DNA from: JBDZUZ01 sp040255445
GTDB taxonomy: Bacteria; Planctomycetota; Phycisphaerae; Phycisphaerales; UBA1924
Direction of reading: 5' to 3'
Assembly (NCBI GenBank): GCA_040255445.1
Contig: JBDZUZ010000005.1
Coordinates: 1-62,375 of the forward strand
Length of the DNA stretch: 62,375 bases
Part shown: positions 7,431 through 15,372 of the stretch, one piece after another
Layout of the letters: each line of letters starts with the position of its first letter
Numbering within the stretch: position 1 is the stretch's first letter
The notes under the pieces: generated by a model
The model's database searches: none
The model's input: only the letters and a program-made list of their open reading frames with translations
What the model was told of the DNA's origin: nothing
Program-made: the position numbers and the translations under genes

Positions 7431-9029
7431 ATGCGAGGCAAGACCCGTTTCACTGTTGCGCAGAAGCTCATCGCCGCGTTTTCGCTGATGGTCGGCATCA
7501 CGGCGGTGGTCGGCTACAACGGGTTCCGCGGCACCGCGGTCATCCACGACCGGATGGACAACATCTACAACAAGAGGTATCGGACCAACACGCTGCTGCT
7601 GAGCATCGACCGAGACCTGTATCAGGCGGTGAACGCGCAGCGGACCATGCTGTTCATCGATGTCGCCTCCGAGACCTTCCCGAAGATGGTTGAGGAGTAC
7701 GAGACGAACGTGAAGCAGGCTGCGGAGCGGTGGGACGAGTACAAGGCGGTTGCGGACAAGGACGACGAGCAGGACTACATCGCGGCCTTCGAGTCGGCGC
7801 GGGCGAAGTGGCTCGAGCTGTCCGCGCAGGTGGTTCGGGGCCGCAGCGAGGACACACGGGAGGGTCGCCGGCTGGCGATCGATCTCGTGCTTGGCGACTC
7901 GACCGCGCGGTTCGAGGAGATGCGGACCTGGATCGACAAGCTGCAGGACCACACGGCGGAGGAGGCCAGCAGTGAGTTCGCGGATGCGGAGGCGACGTTC
8001 GCGACGCTGTCGTGGACGCAGATCCTGCTGTGCGGCGCGGCGGTGGTGAGCGGCGGGCTGCTGGCGTTCTTCATCAGCCGCGGGGTGTCGACCGTGCTCA
8101 AGCGGGTGTCGACCTCGATCAGCGACGGGGCGCGGCAGCTCTCCAACGCGTGCCATCAGGTGTCGGCGTCGAGCCAGAACCTGGCGCAGGGGGCCAGCGA
8201 GCAGGCGGCGTCGCTCGAGGAGACGACCTCGTCGCTGCACGAGATGAGCGGGCGCACGCGGCGGAGCGCCGACAACGCGGTGACCGCAGCGCGGATCTCG
8301 GGCGACACCAAGTCGGCCGCGGACCGTGGCAACACCGCGATGCACCGGATGGGCGTGGCGATCACGGAGATCGAGAAGTCCGCGAAGGACACGGCCAAGA
8401 TCATCAAGGTGATCGACGAGATCGCCTTCCAGACCAACCTGCTCGCGCTCAACGCGGCGGTCGAGGCGGCGCGTGCGGGCGAGGCGGGCAAGGGCTTCGC
8501 GGTGGTCGCCGAGGAAGTGCGGAATCTGGCGATGCGTTCGGCCGAGGCCGCCAAGAACACGGCGCGGCTGATCGAAGAGTCGGTGCAGTCGGCGCGGAAC
8601 GGTGTGACGATCTCGGCGGAGGTGGGGACCACGCTCGAGGAGATCAACGCCGCGGCGACGCAGGTGAACGAGCTGATCACGGGCATCGCCGCGGACAGCC
8701 GCGAGCAGGCGACGGGTATCGAGATGATGAACTCGGCCGTGTCGCAGATGGACAAGGTTGTGCAGAGCAACGCGGCGACGGCGGAGGAATCCGCGGCGGC
8801 CTCGGAAGAGATGTCGGCGCAGGCTTCCGCACTGAACGACATCGTGGGCGAGCTCCTCGCGCTGGTGGGGAAGACGCGGGCGAGTGAGCCGGCGACTCTC
8901 AATGGCCGGGGGTCGATGGGCAACGGCCGGGGCGCGATGGGGTCTGACGCGGCGGGCTTCCGCCGCTCGCTGGCGCCGTCGGGCCCGGCTGCGGGTTCGG
9001 GGTTCGAGGAGTTCCGCAACGCCGCCTGA
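7431..9029 (+). CDS. Methyl-accepting chemotaxis protein with four-helix-bundle sensor
   Basis: A 532-residue receptor. A membrane helix (about 9-31) is followed by a mostly helical periplasmic domain (32-195) of the 4HB_MCP type, a second membrane helix (about 198-218), then cytoplasmic coiled coil. The tip motif DEIAFQTNLLALNAAVEAAR near residue 328 and the methylation helices are nearly identical to those of the haem receptor, while the sensor halves are unrelated, so recent exchange or conversion of the signalling half is likely. A clear HAMP domain is not obvious after the second helix. ATG 7431 is preceded by CAGAGGAATCCACG. It heads a run of che genes through 13863. Confidence 0.93.
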   Translation: MRGKTRFTVAQKLIAAFSLMVGITAVVGYNGFRGTAVIHDRMDNIYNKRYRTNTLLLSIDRDLYQAVNAQRTMLFIDVASETFPKMVEEYETNVKQAAERWDEYKAVADKDDEQDYIAAFESARAKWLELSAQVVRGRSEDTREGRRLAIDLVLGDSTARFEEMRTWIDKLQDHTAEEASSEFADAEATFATLSWTQILLCGAAVVSGGLLAFFISRGVSTVLKRVSTSISDGARQLSNACHQVSASSQNLAQGASEQAASLEETTSSLHEMSGRTRRSADNAVTAARISGDTKSAADRGNTAMHRMGVAITEIEKSAKDTAKIIKVIDEIAFQTNLLALNAAVEAARAGEAGKGFAVVAEEVRNLAMRSAEAAKNTARLIEESVQSARNGVTISAEVGTTLEEINAAATQVNELITGIAADSREQATGIEMMNSAVSQMDKVVQSNAATAEESAAASEEMSAQASALNDIVGELLALVGKTRASEPATLNGRGSMGNGRGAMGSDAAGFRRSLAPSGPAAGSGFEEFRNAA

Positions 9030-9063
9030 TGTCTGGCGGGTCTCTTCTGTACGGGGAAACAGC

Positions 9064-9903
9064 ATGCTCCTATCCGCGCCGCTCTCGATCGGTGAAGCTG
9101 ACTTCAAGGCGATCAGCAGCATGGTCTACGACCACTGCGGGATCAATCTGCACGAGGGGAAGCGCGAGCTGGTGCAGGCGCGGATCGCCAAGCGGCTGCG
9201 GGCGCTGGGGCTCTCCGATGTCCGCAGCTACATGGCGCGGCTGCAGTCGGACGAGTCGGGCGCGGAGTTCGCGGAGCTCGTCGATGCGATCAGCACGAAC
9301 CTGACGAGCTTCTTCCGCGAGTCATCGCACTTTGATTTCCTGGTGTCGACGCTCCTGCCGCGGATCATCGCGGCCAAGAAGGGCGGCGGGCCGCGGCGGA
9401 TCCGGGTGTGGAGCGCGGGGTGCTCCTCGGGCGAGGAACCGTACACCCTGGCGATGGTGCTGCGCGAGCACGTGCCGGCGGGGGAGTGGGACATCCGGAT
9501 CCTGGCGACGGACATCTCGCGTCCGGTGCTGGCGACAGCGCGGAAGGGTGTGTACGACAAGCAGCGGGTTTCGGGGATACCGCCCGCGCTGCGGAACAAG
9601 TACATGCTGCCCCGAACGGTGGACGGGGTGCAGGTGTACGAGTCGGCGCCGTCGCTCAAGGAACTGATCCGGTTCAACCATCTGAACCTGATGGAGCCGT
9701 GGCCGTTCGACGGACCGTTCGACTTCATCTTCTGCCGCAACGTGATGATCTACTTCGACAAGCCGACGCAGCAGCGGCTGGTGCAGCGGTACTGGGATGT
9801 GCTGTCGCCGGGTGGGATGCTTTTCACGGGGCATTCCGAGTCTCTCACCGGGATTCAGCACAGGTTCTCGTACGTCCAGCCGACGATCTACGGGAAGTTG
9901 TGA
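9064..9903 (+). CDS. cheR: Chemotaxis protein methyltransferase CheR
   Basis: A 279-residue SAM-dependent enzyme that methylates receptor glutamates, opposing CheB. It has the N-terminal helical CheR domain (to about residue 78), TNLTSFFRE (78-86), the SAM-binding motif WSAGCSSGEEPY (116-127), the acidic strand ILATDIS, and FCRNVMIYF before the C-terminal LSPGGMLFTGHSESL. Length matches the family. ATG 9064 starts 34 bases after the receptor stop and follows GGGGAAACAGC; an in-frame extension overlapping the receptor was rejected. No TPR or pentapeptide tether is present. Confidence 0.95.
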   Translation: MLLSAPLSIGEADFKAISSMVYDHCGINLHEGKRELVQARIAKRLRALGLSDVRSYMARLQSDESGAEFAELVDAISTNLTSFFRESSHFDFLVSTLLPRIIAAKKGGGPRRIRVWSAGCSSGEEPYTLAMVLREHVPAGEWDIRILATDISRPVLATARKGVYDKQRVSGIPPALRNKYMLPRTVDGVQVYESAPSLKELIRFNHLNLMEPWPFDGPFDFIFCRNVMIYFDKPTQQRLVQRYWDVLSPGGMLFTGHSESLTGIQHRFSYVQPTIYGKL

Positions 9904-9988
9904 TGCGTGAAGCATCGGTTGTGGGCGTTGTGTCGGTGCGGGCAGTGTCGCGGTGGAATGGGTCCCCGGCGATTCCGGCGGAGGCGAA

Positions 9989-10474
9989 GTGAACATCACG
10001 ATCAGCATCTCCGACGCACGCGTGAGCAACGACCCGAGGGCGACTCTGGTCACCTATTCGTTGGGTTCGTGCATCGGCGTGTCGGTGTACGACCCTGCGG
10101 TCCGGGTCGGGGGCATGCTGCACTTCCAGCTGCCGGCGGCGGACCCGGACACGGCGCGTGCGAAGGCCAACCCGCTCATGTACGCGGACACGGGGATGGC
10201 CTGGCTGCTCGAGAAGATGGCCGCGATGGGCGCGGTGGAGCGGCGGATGCAGATCATCATCGCCGGCGCTGCGCAGATGTTCGACGACAAGGGTGTCTTC
10301 AACATCGGTCGGCGCAACCACACCGCGATCCGCAAGGTGCTGTGGCAGCGCGGCCTGTTCATCAACCGCGAGGAGATCGGCGGTACGTCTCCCCGCAACC
10401 TGTACCTGTCGATCGCTGACGGCGCGGTGCTCATCAAGAGCTCGGGTCAGCAGCGTCAGTTGGCTTCGGCGTAG
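9989..10474 (+). CDS. cheD: Receptor glutamine deamidase CheD
   Basis: A 161-residue protein that deamidates receptor glutamines and in other bacteria also stimulates CheC/CheX-type phosphatases. The catalytic Cys (C28 in SLGSCIGVSVYD) and His (H45 in GMLHFQLP) are present, as is the C-terminal GGTSPRNLYLSI block. I chose GTG 9989 because GGCGGAGG lies just upstream; an ATG at 9953 would add 12 residues with no ribosome site. It follows cheR by 85 bases. CheX-family proteins occur nearby, which fits the known CheD-phosphatase partnership. Confidence 0.92.
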   Translation: MNITISISDARVSNDPRATLVTYSLGSCIGVSVYDPAVRVGGMLHFQLPAADPDTARAKANPLMYADTGMAWLLEKMAAMGAVERRMQIIIAGAAQMFDDKGVFNIGRRNHTAIRKVLWQRGLFINREEIGGTSPRNLYLSIADGAVLIKSSGQQRQLASA

Positions 10475-10483
10475 GAGGTGACC

Positions 10484-10870
10484 ATGCCCCTGAAGGTTCT
10501 CATTGTCGACGACTCATCAACGATCCGCGCGGTCATCAAGCGTGCGCTGGCGATGTCCGGCGTCGCGGCCGGCGAGGTGGTGGAGGCGTCCAACGGCGTC
10601 GAGGGGCTGGCCGCGCTCGCGAAGGGGCCGGTCGACCTGATCTTCGCGGATCTGCACATGCCGGAGATGGGCGGGGTCGAGATGACCCGGCGCATTCTGT
10701 CGAACCCGGCGACCGCGCGGATTCCGGTGATCGTGGTGACCGCCGAGCCGAATCAGAAGACCATCGATGAGCTGCGCGGTGCGGGCGTTCGTGCTCACAT
10801 CGCCAAGCCATTCACACCCGAGGCCTTCCGCAACGCGGTCACGGCCGTTCTGGGGACCGTCCATGCCTGA
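10484..10870 (+). CDS. cheY: CheY-like response regulator (first copy)
   Basis: A 128-residue single receiver domain. The acidic pocket is IVDDSS (D9, D10), the phospho-acceptor is D56 in FADLHMP, the switch Thr lies in VVTAEP, and the conserved Lys is K108 in IAKPF. There is no output domain. ATG 10484 follows TAGGAGGTGA, the strongest Shine-Dalgarno in the cluster; a GTG at 10478 lies inside that site. Its 3' end overlaps the next gene by eight bases, implying translational coupling to a CheX-family protein that may dephosphorylate it. Confidence 0.92.
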   Translation: MPLKVLIVDDSSTIRAVIKRALAMSGVAAGEVVEASNGVEGLAALAKGPVDLIFADLHMPEMGGVEMTRRILSNPATARIPVIVVTAEPNQKTIDELRGAGVRAHIAKPFTPEAFRNAVTAVLGTVHA

Positions 10871-11327
10871 GACCGGAAACAACCTGGCCAGCGAGTCGCT
10901 GGGATGGTCGCTCGAGATGATGGCGTTCGTCTCGCCGATGCCGTGGGAGTCGGGCGATGCGCCGGCCGCGGGCGACGAGGCGTACATGGCGTCGATCGCG
11001 TTCTCGGGCGCGCGGCACGGCGTGCTGGAGATCGCGGCGCCGGCCGCGTTCGCGCGGATGCTGGCGGTGAACCTGCTCAGCTTCGACGCGGGCGAGGTGG
11101 GTGACGAGCGGATCCGCGATGTGTTTCGCGAGCTCACGAACATCACCTGCGGGACGTTCATCCGGCGTTTGTCGGTGGACCCGGGTGAAGTCCCCAACAT
11201 GAGCATCCCCCGGGTCGAGGCCCTGAAGCTCCCGGTGGGTTGGACCGATTTCATCGAGTCCGACGGGTGCACGCTGCTGGAGGCGGAGGGGTATCCGATC
11301 GCGGTGCGGCTGCGGGATGCGGCCTGA
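10863..11327 (+). CDS. cheX: CheX-family CheY-P phosphatase (first copy)
   Basis: A 154-residue protein of the CheC/CheX/FliY phosphatase superfamily. The signature ExxN is intact in DVFRELTNITCG (E90, N93), the residues that in CheX of other bacteria position water for CheY-P hydrolysis. The preceding GVLEIAAP strand and FARMLAVNLL helix fit the fold. It overlaps the upstream cheY by 8 bases. Sequence similarity to the two other CheX-like genes here is low, so these are old paralogues. Subfamily (CheX rather than CheC) is inferred from the single motif. Confidence 0.8.
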   Translation: MPETGNNLASESLGWSLEMMAFVSPMPWESGDAPAAGDEAYMASIAFSGARHGVLEIAAPAAFARMLAVNLLSFDAGEVGDERIRDVFRELTNITCGTFIRRLSVDPGEVPNMSIPRVEALKLPVGWTDFIESDGCTLLEAEGYPIAVRLRDAA

Positions 11328-11379
11328 GCCGGCGAGGACCTGTGGATGTGGCGGCGGGGGGCCGCCGTGAGGAGATTGG

Positions 11380-12468
11380 ATGTCGACGACGCCCGCCAAC
11401 ACCCGACCGACACCTGGAGCGCGTATCCGCGTTCTGGTGGTCGATGATTCGGCGGTGGTGCGGCGGTTCCTGACGCGGGAGCTCGAGCGGGACCCGAGCA
11501 TTGAGGTGGTGGGGGTGGCGTCGGACCCGTACGAGGCCCGGGACCTGATCCTGCGGCTCGAGCCGGATGTGCTGACCCTGGATATCGAGATGCCGCGGAT
11601 GGACGGGATCACGTTCCTGCGGCACCTGATGCAGGCGCGGCCGACACCGGTGGTGGTGGTGAGTTCGTTGAGCGAGCGGGGGACGCGGATCGCGACCGAG
11701 GCGCTCGAGGCGGGCGCTGTGGATGTCTTGTGCAAGCCCAACGGCGCGTGTGATCCGGCGGACAAGGGGTTCAATCTGGCGGAGCGGGTGCGGGTCGCGG
11801 CGAAGGCGCGGCCGCGACTGATCCCGGCTTGGAAGTCCGCCGCGGCCCCGGCGCAGCCGACGCGGATGGAGGCGGTGTTCGCGATCGGGGCATCGACGGG
11901 CGGTGTGCAGGCGGTGACGGAGGTGCTGCGGACGTTTACGCGGAGCAGCCCGCCGACGCTGATCGTGCAGCACATGCCGCCGCGGTTCACGCAGTCGTTC
12001 GCGGCGCGGCTGGACGTGGTGTGTGCTGCGGATGTTCGGGAGGCCAGGCATGGTGACACGCTGGCGCGTGGCCTGGTGCTTATCGCCCCCGGCGGGTACC
12101 ACATGGTGTTAAGAAAGTCCGGCGGCGCGTACCGGGTTGAGCTTTCCGAGACAGAACGGGTGCATCACCAGCGTCCGGCGGTCGATGTGCTGTTCCGGTC
12201 GGTGGCCGCGACAGCGGGCGCCGATGCGGTCGGGGCGTTGCTTACGGGTATGGGCGCGGACGGGGCCGAGGGGCTCCTGGAGATGCGTCGGGCCGGGGCG
12301 CGCACGGTCGCGCAGGACGAGGCGACCTGCATCGTGTACGGGATGCCCGCGGAGGCGGTGAAGCGGAACGCGGCGGAGTTCGTGCTGCCGCTGGACGCGA
12401 TCGGTCCGAGGATGCACGAGCTCTGCAGGGCACAGAAAACGAATCGACCAGGAGCTGAAGCAGCATGA
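11380..12468 (+). CDS. cheB: Chemotaxis response regulator methylesterase CheB
   Basis: A 362-residue two-domain enzyme that removes receptor methyl groups when phosphorylated. The receiver domain (about 17-135) has acceptor D68 in TLDIEMPRMDG; the esterase domain (about 170-345) has the triad S172 in GASTGG, H198 in QHMPP and D294 in GMGADG. ATG 11380 follows GAGGAGATTGG at good spacing. The stop overlaps the next start as ATGA, so cheB and the second cheX are translationally coupled. Confidence 0.96.
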   Translation: MSTTPANTRPTPGARIRVLVVDDSAVVRRFLTRELERDPSIEVVGVASDPYEARDLILRLEPDVLTLDIEMPRMDGITFLRHLMQARPTPVVVVSSLSERGTRIATEALEAGAVDVLCKPNGACDPADKGFNLAERVRVAAKARPRLIPAWKSAAAPAQPTRMEAVFAIGASTGGVQAVTEVLRTFTRSSPPTLIVQHMPPRFTQSFAARLDVVCAADVREARHGDTLARGLVLIAPGGYHMVLRKSGGAYRVELSETERVHHQRPAVDVLFRSVAATAGADAVGALLTGMGADGAEGLLEMRRAGARTVAQDEATCIVYGMPAEAVKRNAAEFVLPLDAIGPRMHELCRAQKTNRPGAEAA

Positions 12469-12959
12469 CAACGGCACAGAGCGAACAGGCGGCCACGAGC
12501 GCCAAGCTCATCGTTCCCTTCGTTCGGAGCCTTTGCTCGGTGTTCACCACGATGGTGAAGACCGAGGCGACGGTGGGCAAGCCGACGCTGAAGGCGACGC
12601 CCGGGCTCACCTACGACGTGTCGGGCATCATCGGGTTCTCCGGTGACCTGATGGGGTCGGTGGTGGTGAGCTTCCAGATGGAGACCGCGCAGAAGCTGGT
12701 CGAGAGCTTTGCGGGCTGCCCAGTTGAGCCGGGTTCGCCGGACTTTGGCGATGCGATCGGCGAGCTGGCGAACATGATCGCCGGCGGCGCCAAGAAGGAC
12801 CTGGGCCAGAAGGCCAGCATCAGCACACCGACTGTTGTGATCGGCAGCGGGCACACGATCGCCCGGCTGTCCGATGTTCCGTGCATTGTGATTCCGTGCA
12901 CGACTCCTGTGGGCAAGTTCGCCGTCGAGGTGAACGTGAAGCAGGTCGCGGCGGCCTGA
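12465..12959 (+). CDS. cheX: CheX-family phosphatase (second copy)
   Basis: A 164-residue protein with a typical CheX core: IIGFSGDLMGSVVVSF, a Cys/Ala-rich helix, and the intact ExxN motif in IGELANMIAGG (E100, N103), ending in VGKFAVEVNV. Its start overlaps the cheB stop by four bases. The neighbouring cheY starts 18 bases later, so this is the most probable phosphatase for that CheY. The third copy at 13390 is closest to it in length and strand pattern. Confidence 0.88.
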   Translation: MTTAQSEQAATSAKLIVPFVRSLCSVFTTMVKTEATVGKPTLKATPGLTYDVSGIIGFSGDLMGSVVVSFQMETAQKLVESFAGCPVEPGSPDFGDAIGELANMIAGGAKKDLGQKASISTPTVVIGSGHTIARLSDVPCIVIPCTTPVGKFAVEVNVKQVAAA

Positions 12960-12977
12960 CTTTACAGGGAGTGATCC

Positions 12978-13358
12978 ATGAAGATTCTGCTTGTTGACGA
13001 TTCCAAGACGATGCGCAACATCCAGAAGCGCTCGCTCCAGACGATGGGCGAGGTCGACTTCGCGGAGGCGGGTGACGGCGTTGAGGCGCTGTCGGTGATC
13101 CAGGCGAACCCGGGGGGCTTTACGGCCATCCTGGTCGACTGGAACATGCCGAACATGGATGGCATCACGCTGGTGGGGCGTATCCGCGAGAGTGACAAGA
13201 CGACGCCCCTGATCATGGTGACGACCGAGGCGGAGAAGACCCGTGTCATCGAGGCGATCAAGGCGGGTGTGAACAACTACGTGATCAAGCCGTTCACGCA
13301 GGATGCGCTGGTGGACAAGGTCCGGCAGACGCTGGCCCGCGCCACCGCGGCGGCGTGA
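12978..13358 (+). CDS. cheY: CheY response regulator (second copy)
   Basis: A 126-residue receiver with LLVDDSKTMRN (D7, D8), acceptor D54 in ILVDWNMPNMDG, the switch Thr in MVTTEAE and the conserved Lys in YVIKPFT. The DWNMPxMDG form is characteristic of chemotaxis CheY proteins that bind a motility output, more so than the first copy with DLHMPEMGG. ATG 12978 has GGGAGTGATCC upstream. It sits between two CheX genes. Confidence 0.94.
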   Translation: MKILLVDDSKTMRNIQKRSLQTMGEVDFAEAGDGVEALSVIQANPGGFTAILVDWNMPNMDGITLVGRIRESDKTTPLIMVTTEAEKTRVIEAIKAGVNNYVIKPFTQDALVDKVRQTLARATAAA

Positions 13359-13389
13359 TATGTGACGGTATGACGGGGGGAGGCGGCGC

Positions 13390-13863
13390 TTGCGCGCGTT
13401 TGATGTTGCGTACATCAATCCGTTCATCGCGGCGGCGGATGGTGTGTTCGACACCATGATCAAGTCGCCGCTGTCGCTGGGCAAGCCTCGGCTGCTCGGC
13501 GATCCTTCCGAGGTCACACGCCAGTTCGGCGTCGCGACGCAGATCGCGCTGAGCGGCGAGCTCGACGGCGTGGTGTTGCTGAGCCTGTCGCGGCCGGTGG
13601 CGCTCTCGCTGGCGAGCGGCTTCGCGGGCGCGCCGTTCAAGGAACTCGATGCTGATGCGATGGATGCGCTGCGGGAGATCGCGAGCATCATCGTGGGCCG
13701 TGCGCGCGAGGGGCTGCCCAAGGGCGGGCTGACGATGTCGCTGCCGAAGGTGATGGACCGGTCGGCGGTGCACTTTGGCGGCGATGCGCCGGTGCTGGTG
13801 ATCCCGTTCGATTCGGGGGCGGGGCGGTTCGTGATCGAGACATCGTTCCGCCGGGCGGGGTGA
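13390..13863 (+). CDS. CheX-like protein with altered catalytic motif (third copy)
   Basis: A 157-residue CheX-type protein and the last gene of the chemotaxis run. It keeps the ALSGELDGVVLLSLS strand pair and the helix that normally carries ExxN, but the motif reads REIASIIVG: E96 is kept and the Asn position is S99. In characterised CheX/CheC proteins the Asn is needed for dephosphorylation, so this copy may be inactive, slow or a CheY-P binder. I chose TTG 13390 because GGGGGGAGG lies at 7-base spacing and no better in-frame start exists. It ends in IETSFRRAG. Confidence 0.78.
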   Translation: MRAFDVAYINPFIAAADGVFDTMIKSPLSLGKPRLLGDPSEVTRQFGVATQIALSGELDGVVLLSLSRPVALSLASGFAGAPFKELDADAMDALREIASIIVGRAREGLPKGGLTMSLPKVMDRSAVHFGGDAPVLVIPFDSGAGRFVIETSFRRAG

Positions 13864-13923
13864 GGCCGGGGCCGGGCTGTAGTGTTGTGGTGCGGCGGTC
13901 TGGAGACCGGCGTCAGGGGATGC

Positions 13924-13935
13924 CATAATCGCGGC
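13924..13935 (+). promoter_or_regulatory. Possible -10 box placing the transcript start at the ATG (leaderless)
   Basis: CATAAT (13924-13929) ends six bases before ATG 13936, and no Shine-Dalgarno sequence is present. A -35 box is not clear. Confidence 0.4.
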
Positions 13936-15198
13936 ATGACGATGCACACCGCCGCGGCGGCCGCACGGGCCGTTTCCCTCGCCACCATTCGAGCTCAGTT
14001 CCCGGCGCTGTCGGGCGAGACGGTGTTCCTCGACAACGCGGGCGGGTCGCAGGTGCCGCGGGCGGTGGCGGATGCGGTGCGGGATTACTTCCTGAACGAT
14101 TACGTGCAGCTGGGCGCTGATTACGACACGAGCCGGCGGGCGACGGCGATGGTGAAGCGGGCGCACGGGTTCGTCGAGGCGCTGATGAACGCGGGGCCGG
14201 GGCGGAAGGCGATCCTGGGGCCGTCGACATCGGCGTTGTGCCGGATGCTGGCGGACTGTTATGCGCAGGTGCTCAAGCCGGGCGATGAGGTCGTGATTTG
14301 CGAGACGGGGCACGAGTCGAACCTGGGCCCGTGGGCGAGGCTGGCGGAGCGCGGTGTGGTGGTGCGGATGTGGAAGTACGATGCCGCGGCGGGGGATGCG
14401 ACGATCGAAGGGTTGAAGGCGGTCTTGAGCGAGCGGACCAGGCTCGTGGCGTTCCCGCAGGTGTCGAACATCCTGGGGGCGGTGGCGGATGTGCGGGCGA
14501 TCACAGACTTGTGCCACAGCTACGGGGCGAAGGTGATGGTGGATGGTGTGGCGTACGCGCCGCACCGGCCGATTGATCTCGAGGCGTATGGGTGCGACTG
14601 GTACGTGTACTCGACGTACAAGGTGTACGGGCCGCACATGGCGGTGTTGTGCGGGACGCTGGAGGCGATCGGGGAGCTGACGGGGCCGAACCATTACTTT
14701 CTGGCGAAGGACTATCTGCCGGGGAAGTTCGAGCTGGGCGGGGTGAATCACGAGGGGTGCGCCGGGCTGGTGGCGTTGGATGGGTATCTGCGGCTGCTGG
14801 CGGGCGAGCCAGAGCGGGGCGGGATCGATGAGCCGTTCGACACCAGCGTGATGCACAAGGCTTTCGCGCTGATGTCGGATATGGAGATGCCGCTGCAGGC
14901 GCGGTTGATCGGTGCGCTCGCGGGGCGCGAGGGTGTGCGGCTGCTGGGCCCGGCGGCGGGGGATGAGCGGCGGGTGCCGACGATTGCTTTCACGCACGAG
15001 CGGCGGCGGTCGAAGGAGATCGCGCAGCAGGCCAACAGCGAGGGGCTGGGCATGCGGTACGGGAACTTCTACGCGTACCGGTTGTGTGAAGCGCTGGGGC
15101 TGGACCCGGCGGATGGCGTGGTGCGGGTGAGCCTGGTGCACTACAACACGATGGAAGAGGTGGACCGGGTGATCGGGTTCTTTGACCGGGCGTTGTGA
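13936..15198 (+). CDS. Class V aminotransferase, VC1184-like (cysteine-desulfurase-related)
   Basis: A 420-residue fold-type I PLP enzyme. The PLP lysine is K229 in YSTYKVYGPH, the cofactor-binding Asp is D203 in MVDGVAYAPH, and H126 (CETGHESN) stacks on PLP. The C-terminal block reads GLGMRYGNFYAYR where SufS/CsdA enzymes have the catalytic-Cys GHHC loop; no Cys occurs there, so a genuine desulfurase is unlikely. This matches the VC1184 subfamily, of unknown substrate. The chosen ATG gives a start without ribosome site; an in-frame TTG at 13882 would add 18 residues. Confidence 0.85.
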   Translation: MTMHTAAAAARAVSLATIRAQFPALSGETVFLDNAGGSQVPRAVADAVRDYFLNDYVQLGADYDTSRRATAMVKRAHGFVEALMNAGPGRKAILGPSTSALCRMLADCYAQVLKPGDEVVICETGHESNLGPWARLAERGVVVRMWKYDAAAGDATIEGLKAVLSERTRLVAFPQVSNILGAVADVRAITDLCHSYGAKVMVDGVAYAPHRPIDLEAYGCDWYVYSTYKVYGPHMAVLCGTLEAIGELTGPNHYFLAKDYLPGKFELGGVNHEGCAGLVALDGYLRLLAGEPERGGIDEPFDTSVMHKAFALMSDMEMPLQARLIGALAGREGVRLLGPAAGDERRVPTIAFTHERRRSKEIAQQANSEGLGMRYGNFYAYRLCEALGLDPADGVVRVSLVHYNTMEEVDRVIGFFDRAL

Positions 15199-15225
15199 AC
15201 GGTGCGGGAGGCGAGAGGCGGGCGG

Positions 15226-15300
15226 CCGGTGCGGGGTCGGGGGGCGGTTGGGGCTGGGGGCGAGCAGCGGGGGCGGGGGAGGGGTGTGGGAGGGGCGGGG
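15226..15300 (+). other. G-run-rich spacer with G-quadruplex potential
   Basis: Between two genes the + strand carries at least eight runs of four or more G (for example near 15238, 15251, 15256, 15269, 15275, 15281, 15291 and 15297) separated by one to seven bases. This satisfies the usual G4 pattern repeatedly. It begins about 28 bases after the aminotransferase stop and ends about 70 bases before cls, so it would form on the non-template strand of the cls leader. Confidence 0.6.
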
Positions 15301-15372
15301 CGTGTGATCGCCGGGTTCATGCGGGGCTGCCGGCTTTGACGCGGCGTCGGCGGGCGGATATGACGCACGGGC

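Noticed and set aside
13936..15198. Genuine cysteine desulfurase (SufS/CsdA)
   Set aside because: The catalytic-Cys loop is replaced by RYGNFYAYR without a cysteine, and no suf or isc genes are adjacent.
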